Source: an uncultured Pelagibacteraceae bacterium
GTDB lineage: Bacteria; Pseudomonadota; Alphaproteobacteria; Pelagibacterales; Pelagibacteraceae
Direction: 5' to 3'
NCBI GenBank assembly: GCA_902628305.1
Contig: CACOMK010000011.1
Span: forward strand, 1-34,570
DNA: 34,570 nt
Shown: positions 17,041-25,336 of the stretch, piece after piece
Numbering within the stretch: the first letter of the stretch is position 1
Layout: each line of letters begins with the position of its first letter
Position numbers and translations under genes: made by a program
Notes under the pieces: model-generated
What the model was told of the DNA's origin: nothing
Database searches by the model: none
Seen by the model: only the letters and a program-made list of their open reading frames with translations

Positions 17041-17912
17041 ACAACTTTACTAACCAGCAAAAGGGGTCTTTAATGGCTTTTATAGGAGTTATGTTTATAA
17101 CTCCAGACTCTTTACTTATAAGATTATCAAATATTGATACTTGGGGAATGCTTTTTTACAGAGGAGCAATACCATTTGTAGTAGTTCTAATCGGGCTTCT
17201 TTTTTTTTATAAAAATAATTTTTTAAAAGCATTGTTAAAAATTGGCTATCCAGGTATTTTTTATGTAATTAGTTTTTCTATTTGTAATATTACTTTTATA
17301 ATCTCAATACAAAATACCAATGTAGCAAATACTTTATTAATGATAGCTCTTGCGCCAATGCTATCAGCAATATTGGGAGCTATTTTTTTAAAAGAAAAAC
17401 CAGATATTAAGACTTGGGTCGCTATAATAATTACCTTTGTTGCTTGTGTTTATATTTTTTATGACTCTTTAAGTCTTGGTAATTTTTATGGTGATTTATT
17501 CGGATTAATAACCTCTTTTGGATTGGCTTGTAACGCAAACATTGCTAGATACGCAAAATCTACAGATTTAGTTCCTGCTGCTGTGATTGGAAAATCTTGC
17601 GTTGCTATATTTGCCTTTTTCTTTGTTAAAGACTTTAATTTAGCGGGAAATGACATTTTTTATGTACCTTTAATGTGTGTAATGTGTGTAGCTATACCAT
17701 TTGTTTTAGTGACAATAGCACCACGATTTATAACAGCAGCTGAAGTTAATTTGTTTTTTCTTTTAGAGACTATTCTTGGACCTATATGGGTATGGATGGT
17801 TATTAAAGAGCAGCCCACTAACGAGACTATCTATGGAGGTGTAATTATCATTATCACCATAGCAATTCACTCTTTACTAGCCATAAAAAAAACACAAACC
17901 AAAACTACTTAG
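17037..17912 (+). CDS. EamA/DMT-family transporter
   Basis: Ten-helix inner-membrane transporter built from two EamA repeats, with substrate unknown. Hydrophobic helices begin near residue 13 and continue at regular spacing to about 283. The first repeat ends at the typical conserved segment with FLKEKPDIKTWVAIII (about 118-133). In the second repeat the matching position reads IKEQPTNETIYGGVIII. The 291 residues are typical. Its ATG overlaps the gshB stop as ATGA, so it is probably co-translated with the glutathione genes. It might move glutathione, a precursor or an unrelated metabolite. It resembles the transporter at 25337-26242 in fold and size only. Confidence 0.88.
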   Translation: MNNFTNQQKGSLMAFIGVMFITPDSLLIRLSNIDTWGMLFYRGAIPFVVVLIGLLFFYKNNFLKALLKIGYPGIFYVISFSICNITFIISIQNTNVANTLLMIALAPMLSAILGAIFLKEKPDIKTWVAIIITFVACVYIFYDSLSLGNFYGDLFGLITSFGLACNANIARYAKSTDLVPAAVIGKSCVAIFAFFFVKDFNLAGNDIFYVPLMCVMCVAIPFVLVTIAPRFITAAEVNLFFLLETILGPIWVWMVIKEQPTNETIYGGVIIIITIAIHSLLAIKKTQTKTT

Positions 17913-17941
17913 CCAACAATTATTAAAATTTATACTTATAA

Positions 17942-19240
17942 ATGCAAAAAGAAGTAAAAAGATCTTGGGCTTTATTCATTGGGATAGGAGTAATGATGAT
18001 TGCTCATGGATTGCAAATGCAATTAATGGGCATAAGAGCAGTTCTGGAGAATTTTAGTGTTTTTACGACAGGTATATTCATGTCTGGATACTTTGTTGGT
18101 TACTTCGTTGGTTCAAAAACCACTCCAAATTTTGTTTCAAAAGTTGGTCATATAAGAGTATTTGCTGCATTTGCATCACTTGCATCTTTAAGTGCTTTAG
18201 TAGCAGTAGTTTATGTTAATCCATTTATGTGGACAATAAGTAGGTTTATAACAGGCATAAGTTTAGTCAGTTGTTATGTTGTTACAGAAAGTTGGTTAAA
18301 TGACAGGGCTACAAATAAAAATAGAGGACAATTATTATCTGCGTATATGATGGTTATCTATTTTGGATTAGCTTTAGGAATGTTGTTACTGAATGTTAGT
18401 AAGCCAGATGATTATGAACCATTTATATTGGTTTCGATATTACTTTCAATTGCTCTTGTTCCTATTCTTTTAACAAAAAGACCTGCTCCTAAATTTAAAA
18501 AAATAGAAACAATAAGTATTAAAGAGCTTTATAAAATTTCTCCTCTTGGAACATTAAGTTCTTTCTTTACTGGCATTATTCATGCAGCATTCTTTTCATT
18601 GATCTCAGTCTACGCAACACTTGCAAAATTTACTTTACTTGAAACATCTATACTATTATTCATTGCGACAATAGCAGGTGTAATCGGCCAGGGACCAATT
18701 GGGTATTTTTCAGATACTTTTGATAGAAGAAAAGTAATAATAATAACAACTTTTGGTAGTTCAATTTTAGCATTTGTTTCAATTCTAACTTCCAATGATC
18801 CTATTCAAAATATTTATTATTTACACGGATTTAGTTTTAAAAAAGTTTTATTTTTTGTTGCTGTAGGACTTTATTCAAGTTTATGTCTTCCTTTATTTTC
18901 ATTAAACCTAGCACATACAAATGATTTTGTTCCAAAATCAAAATTTGTGGCAGCTGGAGGTGGTCTACAATTTATATTTGGTATTGGAGCAATTAGTGGA
19001 CCTATTTTATGTTCTATCTTCATGGAATGGTTTGGTTTAAACGGTTTATTTATTTTTTTAATTTTAGCTCATACAATAATTGGTGGATTTGGTTTATATA
19101 GGATGAGAGTTAGAGAGACTGTTGAAAATCCAGACTCAACTTTTACACCTGTTCCAGCTACAATAACACCAGCTGGATTAGAATTAGATCCTGATACAAA
19201 ACCAATTGAAGAACCAAATCTTCAGCAACAAAATTATTAA
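17942..19240 (+). CDS. Major facilitator superfamily transporter, YcaD-like
   Basis: Twelve-helix secondary transporter, substrate unknown. The first half contains FMSGYFVGYFVGSKTTPNFV, which carries the loop 2-3 region, and the conserved SRFITGISLVSCYVVTESWL of YcaD-like MFS proteins. The central loop falls near KRPAPKFKK (about 181-189). The second half carries GPIGYFSDTFDRRKVIII, the mirrored A-like motif with the acidic/basic pattern. A polar Pro-rich tail of about 35 residues follows the last helix. It is read after the gshA-gshB-EamA unit across 29 bases. Its stop overlaps the convergent cytidylate kinase gene by four bases. Confidence 0.88.
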   Translation: MQKEVKRSWALFIGIGVMMIAHGLQMQLMGIRAVLENFSVFTTGIFMSGYFVGYFVGSKTTPNFVSKVGHIRVFAAFASLASLSALVAVVYVNPFMWTISRFITGISLVSCYVVTESWLNDRATNKNRGQLLSAYMMVIYFGLALGMLLLNVSKPDDYEPFILVSILLSIALVPILLTKRPAPKFKKIETISIKELYKISPLGTLSSFFTGIIHAAFFSLISVYATLAKFTLLETSILLFIATIAGVIGQGPIGYFSDTFDRRKVIIITTFGSSILAFVSILTSNDPIQNIYYLHGFSFKKVLFFVAVGLYSSLCLPLFSLNLAHTNDFVPKSKFVAAGGGLQFIFGIGAISGPILCSIFMEWFGLNGLFIFLILAHTIIGGFGLYRMRVRETVENPDSTFTPVPATITPAGLELDPDTKPIEEPNLQQQNY

Positions 19241-19881
19241 TTTTTATTATTCAATCTGTCTATATAATTAGACATTTTGAATAGAACCTGTTTTTTTGTG
19301 AGCTGATCTGACCTGATTAAAATAGAGTCTTTAACTCTTTTTAGTGGACTGTGTTTTCTGTTTTTATCAGTTAAAGTACGTTTTTCTAGAGACTTTTTCA
19401 CTTCTTTTAATGGTAGCTTCTTTTTAATATCTAGCCATCTTCTGTAACTCGCAACATCTAAACTACATTTAAAATAAAATGCTAAATCATATTTTGGATT
19501 TTTTGATAATATTTTACTGGCGATATCTCTACCCTCAACACATATTCTTTTATTTTTTCTAATTATGGAAATTTGTACTTTGTTTACAATTTCTCTAATT
19601 TTTTTTATTTTTGCTAAATCAGCTACATGATTGCTAATTTGCTCTGAATGTAGATTTTGTGTTGAAATTTTTTTATAAGAAATATTTTTAAATTTATTAT
19701 TTATAAAAGTAATTTGGTCTTTAGGTTTGTGTTTGATTATTAACTTGCTGGCATATCTATATAAAAGCCCTGAATTTATAAGAAATAATTTGTATTTTTT
19801 AGATATCAGTTTTGCAGCTGTACTTTTGCCACTTGCTGATTCTCCGTCACAAGCAATGATTAGTTTTTTTTGTCTAGTCAT
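19237..19881 (-). CDS. cmk: Cytidylate kinase family protein
   Basis: NMP kinase that probably phosphorylates CMP or dCMP. The P-loop reads CDGESASGKST (10-20), slightly unusual because Cmk normally has DGPAxSGKGT or DGPAGSGKST. SGLLYRYAS corresponds to the usual DTGAMYRA. VEGRDIA, RTLTDKNRKHSPL and the final SDQLTKKQV match the CMP-binding and lid regions. The 214 residues are in range. It is downstream of the MOSC gene by 37 bases. In many alphaproteobacteria cmk sits next to rpsA, which is absent here, so this could be a second, diverged copy. The symbol is therefore tentative. Confidence 0.75.
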   Translation of the reverse strand: MTRQKKLIIACDGESASGKSTAAKLISKKYKLFLINSGLLYRYASKLIIKHKPKDQITFINNKFKNISYKKISTQNLHSEQISNHVADLAKIKKIREIVNKVQISIIRKNKRICVEGRDIASKILSKNPKYDLAFYFKCSLDVASYRRWLDIKKKLPLKEVKKSLEKRTLTDKNRKHSPLKRVKDSILIRSDQLTKKQVLFKMSNYIDRLNNKN

Positions 19882-19918
19882 TTTGTCTTATGCATATATA
19901 GAATTTGATATGACTTGT

Positions 19919-20365
19919 CTAATCTAACAAATTAATTTTATCCCCTATACTAATTTTTGAAGACGATAATATTTGACATCTAAGTCCACCTTTTCTCATA
20001 AATTCTTTAAGAATATTTTTTTGATCAAGCATTTCTGTCAAATGTCGACACGGACGACATAATTCAATTCCCTCTAACTCAACATTTCCTACTTTTAATT
20101 TTTTCCCAATTAAGTCGTTTAATTTAATGCCTTTTGTAACTACATTCCGTCTAAAATTGATATAAGGTATATCGAGCCCAAATTTAATATTATATTCATC
20201 AATATTCTCAGACTCAATTAAAGATAATTGATTGTAGGGATCGTTAAAATCATGAAAATGTCGATCACCTATTATTCCTTTATTTGCTAACACCTCAATT
20301 GAATTTACTTCCTTAATAGGTTGATTGTTGTTAGCAGCAATTCCTAATTTAAATACTTCAGCCAT
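19919..20365 (-). CDS. MOSC domain-containing protein
   Basis: The MOSC fold is the C-terminal domain of molybdenum-cofactor sulfurase and also occurs alone; it is thought to carry sulfur or bind Moco. The small 148-residue protein is a single domain. It has the N-terminal NKGIIGDRHF segment with the usual GDR motif, the central FRRNVVTKGIKLNDL, the Cys pair ELCRPCRHL (about 115-123) and GGLRCQILSSSKISIGD. The CxxC region matches the position of the conserved Cys. It may relate to moeA at 26292-27542, but the two are not linked in an operon. It faces the PhyH gene across a 47-base divergent gap. Confidence 0.88.
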   Translation of the reverse strand: MAEVFKLGIAANNNQPIKEVNSIEVLANKGIIGDRHFHDFNDPYNQLSLIESENIDEYNIKFGLDIPYINFRRNVVTKGIKLNDLIGKKLKVGNVELEGIELCRPCRHLTEMLDQKNILKEFMRKGGLRCQILSSSKISIGDKINLLD

Positions 20366-20392
20366 AAATTATTGAAGAAATAGTTGAGCTCA

Positions 20393-20398
20393 TATAAT
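20393..20398 (+). promoter_or_regulatory. Candidate -10 box before the PhyH-family gene
   Basis: A perfect TATAAT lies 14 bases before the ATG at 20413, with TTGAAG at 20372-20377 as a possible -35 box at a short 15-base spacing. If used, transcription would start only a few bases before the start codon, giving a near-leaderless mRNA. The evidence is weak because of base composition. Confidence 0.35.
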
Positions 20399-20412
20399 CT
20401 TTTCAAAATAAT

Positions 20413-21237
20413 ATGTCTTATCTATCATCAAATCAACTTAAACAGTATAGAGATCAAGGTTATATATCCCCTATTGAAGTTTTGTCTAGTACCGAAGCAT
20501 TAGAGGCAAGAAGAGAAATTGAGTTAATTGAAAAAAAATTACCAAATGAAATAGATAAGTCAGGAAGATATAATGTTCATTTAATTTCTCCAAAACTTGA
20601 TTCGATTGTTCATAATTCAAAAATTTTAGATGCGGTAGAAAGTATTATTGGAAAAAACATACTAGTTTGTAGCACTACTTTGTTTATTAAAAACCCTAAT
20701 GAACAAGGTTTTGTAAGCTATCATCAAGATGCAAAATATATAGGATTAGAACCACACAATTGGGTTACAGCGTGGGTGGCATTAACAGACTCGAATGAAA
20801 ATAACGGATGTATGAAAATGTGGCCTAAATCCCATAATAATATTAGAGATCACAATCAAAAATTTAATGAAGGAAATTTACTTACGAGAGGACAAACAGT
20901 AGAGAATGTACCTGAAGATGAAGTTAAATCTATAGAACTAAAAGCTGGTCAAATGTCTTTGCATCATCCAAGAGTAGTACATGGGTCTGGTATTAATAAG
21001 AGTAATGACAGAAGAATAGGATTTGTTATTCAAAGTTACATTGGTACAAACGTAAAACAAACCTTAGGTAAAAATAGTGTTCAAATTGCAAGAGGAGAAG
21101 ATAAATATCGTCATCATAAAGTTATAAATAGAACTACTAATTTAATGAGTGAAGAGAGTATTTTACTTCGAAAAAAAGAAAATGATTATTTGCAAGAAAT
21201 TTTTTATAAAGGTGCAAATCAAAAAGGATCTTATTAA
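20413..21237 (+). CDS. Phytanoyl-CoA dioxygenase (PhyH) family protein
   Basis: Non-haem Fe(II)/2-oxoglutarate-dependent dioxygenase of the family that includes phytanoyl-CoA and ectoine hydroxylases. The metal triad is visible as His104-x-Asp106 (SYHQDAKY) and the distal His190 (RVVHGSG). Arg200/201 follows, to bind 2-oxoglutarate. The presence of Asp106 argues for hydroxylation rather than halogenation. GCMKMWPKSHNN is the typical PhyH strand before the second His. The 274 residues are typical. Its substrate cannot be read from sequence; no ectoine or phosphonate genes are adjacent. Two unassigned small genes follow at 8 and 11 bases and probably share its transcript. Confidence 0.88.
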   Translation: MSYLSSNQLKQYRDQGYISPIEVLSSTEALEARREIELIEKKLPNEIDKSGRYNVHLISPKLDSIVHNSKILDAVESIIGKNILVCSTTLFIKNPNEQGFVSYHQDAKYIGLEPHNWVTAWVALTDSNENNGCMKMWPKSHNNIRDHNQKFNEGNLLTRGQTVENVPEDEVKSIELKAGQMSLHHPRVVHGSGINKSNDRRIGFVIQSYIGTNVKQTLGKNSVQIARGEDKYRHHKVINRTTNLMSEESILLRKKENDYLQEIFYKGANQKGSY

Positions 21238-21245
21238 TTGTAAAT

Positions 21246-21713
21246 ATGGGAGATTTAAATAAAGCACCAAATGATTTTTTTGATAATTGGAATAAGATCC
21301 AATCAATGTTATATAAAAATGTAATTGAACTACTTGTGAAGAAAAGTAGCGAAAAAAAAATATTAGCTTTAATTCAATTTGAATTAGATCAATTTTCAGA
21401 AAATGTTAAAAAAGATTTAGTTATTTCTGAAACAAGTTCTTTCTACCAAGAAATATCTAATCTTTTCAGAGATTATAAATGGTGGTCAACTGCTACAGTG
21501 ACAGATGCTTGTAAATATTATTTAAACTGTGCAAGAAATAATATTTCCTATTTTGAAAACTATGTAGAGGCAGATAGTAATTTGTCCCAAATTCAAAAAA
21601 ATGAGATATTTGCCTTGTATCAATTATGTACTTTATTTGTTTCTTGGAACGCTATTAAAGAAAAAAAAATCAGAGAAATTATAGATATTAGAAAAAGTTT
21701 ATTTTTTAGATAA
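21246..21713 (+). CDS. Protein of unknown function, alpha-helical
   Basis: I do not recognise this 155-residue protein. It lacks a signal peptide or membrane helix and seems largely alpha-helical. It has a Lys/Glu-rich N-terminal half, an aromatic patch DYKWWSTATVTDACKYY near the middle (about 76-92), then a Cys at about 96 and a last hydrophobic stretch FALYQLCTLFVSWNAIKEKK (about 119-138). Codon use resembles that of its neighbours, with no sign of recent transfer. It lies 8 bases after the PhyH gene and 11 before a second small gene, suggesting one transcript. The consistent frame, position and spacing support a real gene. Confidence 0.75.
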   Translation: MGDLNKAPNDFFDNWNKIQSMLYKNVIELLVKKSSEKKILALIQFELDQFSENVKKDLVISETSSFYQEISNLFRDYKWWSTATVTDACKYYLNCARNNISYFENYVEADSNLSQIQKNEIFALYQLCTLFVSWNAIKEKKIREIIDIRKSLFFR

Positions 21714-21724
21714 AATCTTTCATT

Positions 21725-21952
21725 ATGAAAAAAGAAAACGCAAGTAAACTCTGGAAAATTATTCAGGAAGCTGGCGATTATTTGGTGGGTCAATTACCTG
21801 ACCACCCAAATCACCCTAAAGGAAGAAACCCCTATGCTCATGTTGCTATTTGTGTGAAGAGTAAGTTTAACGCAAGTTATAAAGATATTCCTGACGAACA
21901 ATATGATGAAGTAATAAAATATATTGAGTTTTTAAAAGAAAATCCTAGTTAG
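21725..21952 (+). CDS. Small protein of unknown function, resembling a phage antirepressor C-terminal region
   Basis: A 75-residue soluble protein. The phrases NPYAHVAICVKSKFNASYKD and IPDEQYDEVIKYIEFLKE recall the short C-terminal domain of P22-type antirepressors (P22_AR_C/ORF6C-like), in which a helix-turn segment on a 'Y-x-D/E-I/L-P' pattern follows a conserved Asn/His region. This similarity is from memory and unverified. No other phage gene is nearby. A repeated Pro/His/Asn patch, QLPDHPNHPKGRNPY, precedes it. The gene follows the 155-residue protein by 11 bases. Its last 8 bases overlap the convergent threonine aldolase. Confidence 0.7.
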   Translation: MKKENASKLWKIIQEAGDYLVGQLPDHPNHPKGRNPYAHVAICVKSKFNASYKDIPDEQYDEVIKYIEFLKENPS

Positions 21953-22994
21953 CTTTAATTGTATCTAACAATTCATCAACATCACTAGCTTTAGTATTCC
22001 AAGCAGCAACTAATCTTACCGCTTTGCCATCTAATTCCTCCTCATTTATTTTATAACCTTCGGAATTTAGATGCTCTATTTTTTCTCTTGGAAATTTTAC
22101 AAATACTTCATTTGCTTCTGTTGGGTAAGCAATTTCAATATCTTTATACTTGCTTAATCCGTCACTTAACTTTTTTCCCATTGCATTAGCGTGCTTTGCA
22201 TTTCTCAACCAAACATCATTTGAAATGTAAGCATCTAATTGTGCAGAGACAAAACGCATTTTAGATAGTAAATGCCCTGCTCTTTTCATTAAAAAGGCAA
22301 TGTCCCCGACTAATTCTTTCTTAAAAAATATAATTGCTTCAGCTGCAAGACATCCATTTTTAGTTGCTCCAAATGACAATACATCAACCCCAGATTTCCA
22401 TGTCATTTCAGCAGGAGTTACATCTAAGGAGACCAATGCATTAGCAAATCTAGCGCCATCCATATGTAAATTTAAGTTATGTTTATGGGTGATTTCTGAA
22501 ATTTTTTTAATTTCATCTAATTGATAAACTTCACCTGTTTCACAAACCTGAGTAATACTAACTGATGAAGGTTGGGTATGATGAACAATTCCTTTTCCAC
22601 CTATTGATTGATCTAACTCCTCTGAAGTTATTTTTCCCATTACTCCATTTAATGTAACTAACTTTCCTCCTCCTGTATAAAATTCAGGTGCACCACATTC
22701 ATCGGTGTTTATGTGGGACATTTTATGACAATAAATGTTTCCATAAGATGGAGTCATTGTAGATAATGCTAAAGCATTAGCTGCAGTTCCTGAAGCAGTA
22801 GGAAAAACAATTACCTCTTTTTCAAAAATTTCTGAAAACTTATCTTGTAATTCAGTTGATATTGGGTCATTACCATACGGCGTACTATCTCCTTCATTGG
22901 CTTTTAAAATTGCATCTAGTACTTCAGGACAAGCACCAGCAACATTATCAGAAGCGAATTTAACTCGCTCTCTTTTTATTTTAATTTTTGCCAT
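21945..22994 (-). CDS. ltaE: Low-specificity L-threonine aldolase (beta-eliminating lyase family)
   Basis: PLP enzyme of fold type I that cleaves L-threonine or allo-threonine to glycine plus acetaldehyde. Features are SDNVAGACPEVLDAI at the N-terminus, the cofactor-binding TASGTAANALAL (66-77), HMDGARFANA with Asp179 and Arg182, and the PLP lysine Lys212 in SFGATKNG. The 349 residues match the family. It is the last gene of the operon with the amidinotransferase (2 bases upstream) and creatinase. This suggests that glycine release is a shared theme, since SAR11 cultures need glycine or a precursor. A related beta-hydroxy amino acid as true substrate is possible. Confidence 0.92.
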   Translation of the reverse strand: MAKIKIKRERVKFASDNVAGACPEVLDAILKANEGDSTPYGNDPISTELQDKFSEIFEKEVIVFPTASGTAANALALSTMTPSYGNIYCHKMSHINTDECGAPEFYTGGGKLVTLNGVMGKITSEELDQSIGGKGIVHHTQPSSVSITQVCETGEVYQLDEIKKISEITHKHNLNLHMDGARFANALVSLDVTPAEMTWKSGVDVLSFGATKNGCLAAEAIIFFKKELVGDIAFLMKRAGHLLSKMRFVSAQLDAYISNDVWLRNAKHANAMGKKLSDGLSKYKDIEIAYPTEANEVFVKFPREKIEHLNSEGYKINEEELDGKAVRLVAAWNTKASDVDELLDTIKAN

Positions 22995-22996
22995 AA

Positions 22997-24112
22997 TTAT
23001 TGTTTTGGAAAGTAATCTTTAAGTTCACCCTCTCGGTAAACATCCGCAGTACAACAATGTAAACCTCCGCCAAAAGCGTAGGCATCTCTAAGCTCTACAG
23101 GTATAACTTCCATCCCTAATTTATCTAGTTGTTCAGCTTGATAAGTTTCACTTTTTTCAACACACACAGTTTTAGGATCCAAAACCAAAACATTCATTGA
23201 TAGCCAAGTTGATGAATAACATAATGGCGGTGGTTCGTTATGTGCTGGTTGTGCACTGTCTAAGATTTCCCAACCATTGTCTTCAAATAATTTTCTTTGT
23301 TCTTTAGGAAGTCTTCTTTGTGGGTTATTGATAATTAAACCCTCTTTTATCGGGGTAAAAGTTGCATCAATATGAATTGGATAAGGATCACCTGGGAAGT
23401 TAACTGCGTGAACTCTATGATCTTTATAATGTCTTTTAAGCCAATCAATTCCTTTTAAATTTGTTGTAAATCCATGTTGTACAACCAAGTCTTTTCCAAA
23501 TCTTAGTACGTCTGCTGCATCAAACAATGGTTCCTCTTCTGTAGTTACAAAATATTTTTTTTCAGTCCACTCTAATCTTTTTTGAACACCAATTTTGTCT
23601 GATAAATAATCTTTTCTATAATCAGCATCTGTTAATCTTGGTTTTGGAGCAGACTCGTGTCTCATTTTAGGATCTTGATTATAATAATCTTTTAAAAGTG
23701 GTCGGTAACATAAATATTCAAACCAACGACAACGGTAACTCATAGTTGCCTCTAAAATTTCATTACCCACAGTTAACAAGACATCTCTTGGAGGCATGCA
23801 GCCAAACATTGTTTCTGCTTCCCAATCTGGTGTGGATGTTTTTTGGTTAAAATCAATTGGTGTTGGTCGATCAACTTTAATATCTCTTTTTTGAAGCATG
23901 TTTGAAAAGTTATCTAATAATTCATTTGCTTTATCGACAGTATCTTTTGTTCTTGGTCCAAATTGACCTCGCATATCACTATCTTCAGGAACTTTTGCAT
24001 CCAAAGCAGGCTCTGGTGCTGGTATACAAGTGCCATCCGCTCTTCCAACAATTACATGTTTTAATGGATCCCACTCATTCCAACTATTAACAATAGTTTT
24101 ATTCTCACTCAT
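22997..24112 (-). CDS. Glycine amidinotransferase (AGAT/GATM) family enzyme
   Basis: Transfers the amidino group between arginine and an amine such as glycine, giving guanidinoacetate and ornithine; the reaction is reversible. NSWNEWDPLKHVIVGRADG begins the fold. The triad known from human GATM (Asp254, His303, Cys407) is retained as Asp198 in LFDAADV, His247 in IHIDATF and Cys353 in GGGLHCCTADV. SSTWLSMN and NEILEATMSYRCRWFEY are further conserved blocks. The human sequence NPMH before the loop changes to YPIH here, altering the two residues that I recall as lining the acceptor pocket, so the amine acceptor may not be glycine. It sits 5 bases after creatinase and 2 before threonine aldolase. 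No guanidinoacetate methyltransferase is present. Confidence 0.9.
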   Translation of the reverse strand: MSENKTIVNSWNEWDPLKHVIVGRADGTCIPAPEPALDAKVPEDSDMRGQFGPRTKDTVDKANELLDNFSNMLQKRDIKVDRPTPIDFNQKTSTPDWEAETMFGCMPPRDVLLTVGNEILEATMSYRCRWFEYLCYRPLLKDYYNQDPKMRHESAPKPRLTDADYRKDYLSDKIGVQKRLEWTEKKYFVTTEEEPLFDAADVLRFGKDLVVQHGFTTNLKGIDWLKRHYKDHRVHAVNFPGDPYPIHIDATFTPIKEGLIINNPQRRLPKEQRKLFEDNGWEILDSAQPAHNEPPPLCYSSTWLSMNVLVLDPKTVCVEKSETYQAEQLDKLGMEVIPVELRDAYAFGGGLHCCTADVYREGELKDYFPKQ

Positions 24113-24117
24113 AAAGC

Positions 24118-25335
24118 TTAATTTTTTATAATATTATGGTCTGGGCCGAAAGGAAATTTTGTAATATTTTCTGCTCCATCTTTACCAATCACTAAAATAT
24201 CGTGTTCTCGATATCCACCTGCACCAGGATTACCTTCTGGTATCATGATCATTGGCTCCATCGAAACAACCATGTTTTCTACTAACACCGTATCAATATC
24301 TTCCCTTAGTTCTAATCCAGCCTCTCTCCCATAAAAATGTGAGAGCATACCAAATGAATGTCCGTAACCAAAAGTTCGATATTGAAGATAACCAAGTTCA
24401 GCAAAAAGTTCGTTAAGCTCATGACAAATATCAGAACACTTTACGCCTGGTTTAATTAATTCTAATCCACGTTTGTGAACTTTAACGTTTGCCTCCCAAG
24501 CTTTAAGAGATGCATCATCTGCATGATCTAAGAATAAAGTTCGCTCAAGTGCAGTATAATATCCTGAGATCATTGGAAAAGTATTTAAAGATATAATATC
24601 TCCTTTAATTAATTTTCTATTAGTCTTTGGGTTGTGAGCTCCATCTGTATTGATACCAGATTGAAACCATACCCAAGTATCCATGTACTCTGCACCTGGA
24701 TAACTTTTAACTATCTCTCTTTCCATTCTATCTCTTGCTGCTATAGCTACTTCGATCTCTGTATTGCCTTCTCTAATATTTTTAACTATTTCTTCACCAC
24801 CAATGTCTGCAATTCTTGCGCCATTTCTAATGATCTCAATTTCTTCATTTGATTTAATCATTCTAAGTTTCATTAGATCTTTTGAAACATCACTAAACAC
24901 AGAGAAAGTAAAAATAGACCCTATTTTTTCTTGCATATCTAACGTGACATGATCATTTTCTATTCCAATATTTTTTGGAGTTTCATCTCTTCCAATAATT
25001 GAAACAATGGCTCTTAAAAAATTATCTCTTTTCCAATCAGTATAAATAACGTTATCACAATGGGATCTACGCCACGGTTGACTTGCATCAATGTTAGCTG
25101 AAATTGTTGAGATTTTATTTTGAGTGATCACACATCCGTAAGGTCTACCAAAAGAGCAATAAATAAAACCTGTGTAATATGCAACGTTATGCATTGAGGT
25201 TAAGATAATCATATCAAGACCATTTTGATCCATAACTGATCTAAGTTTGCTTACTCGATCAATATATTCTTTATCTGTAAATGGTAATTTTACTTTTTCA
25301 CCATTTTTAAGTTCAAAAAAATCTGGTCGTTCCAT
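24118..25335 (-). CDS. Creatinase (creatine amidinohydrolase), M24 fold
   Basis: Hydrolyses creatine to sarcosine and urea. The protein follows Pseudomonas creatinase almost throughout: CSFGRPYG with Arg64, ISANIDASQPWRR, VIYTDWKRDN, FQSGINTDGAHNP with catalytic His234, ALERTLFLD with Glu264, FGYGHSFG, GREAGLELREDIDTV with Arg337, and VSMEPMIM with Glu360. These correspond to the reported carboxylate and guanidinium contacts (Arg64, His232, Glu262, Arg335, Glu358). It does not show the metal-ligand pattern of M24 aminopeptidases. The 405 residues match the family (403). It lies between an EamA transporter (1 base) and the amidinotransferase (5 bases). Guanidinoacetate could be an alternative substrate, giving glycine plus urea. 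Confidence 0.93.
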   Translation of the reverse strand: MERPDFFELKNGEKVKLPFTDKEYIDRVSKLRSVMDQNGLDMIILTSMHNVAYYTGFIYCSFGRPYGCVITQNKISTISANIDASQPWRRSHCDNVIYTDWKRDNFLRAIVSIIGRDETPKNIGIENDHVTLDMQEKIGSIFTFSVFSDVSKDLMKLRMIKSNEEIEIIRNGARIADIGGEEIVKNIREGNTEIEVAIAARDRMEREIVKSYPGAEYMDTWVWFQSGINTDGAHNPKTNRKLIKGDIISLNTFPMISGYYTALERTLFLDHADDASLKAWEANVKVHKRGLELIKPGVKCSDICHELNELFAELGYLQYRTFGYGHSFGMLSHFYGREAGLELREDIDTVLVENMVVSMEPMIMIPEGNPGAGGYREHDILVIGKDGAENITKFPFGPDHNIIKN

Positions 25336-25336
25336 A

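Noticed and set aside
24118-25335. Creatinase-like gene as a proline aminopeptidase (Xaa-Pro dipeptidase)
   Set aside because: Although the fold is M24, the residues match creatinase at the substrate-binding positions and the metal-ligand pattern of aminopeptidases is not present.
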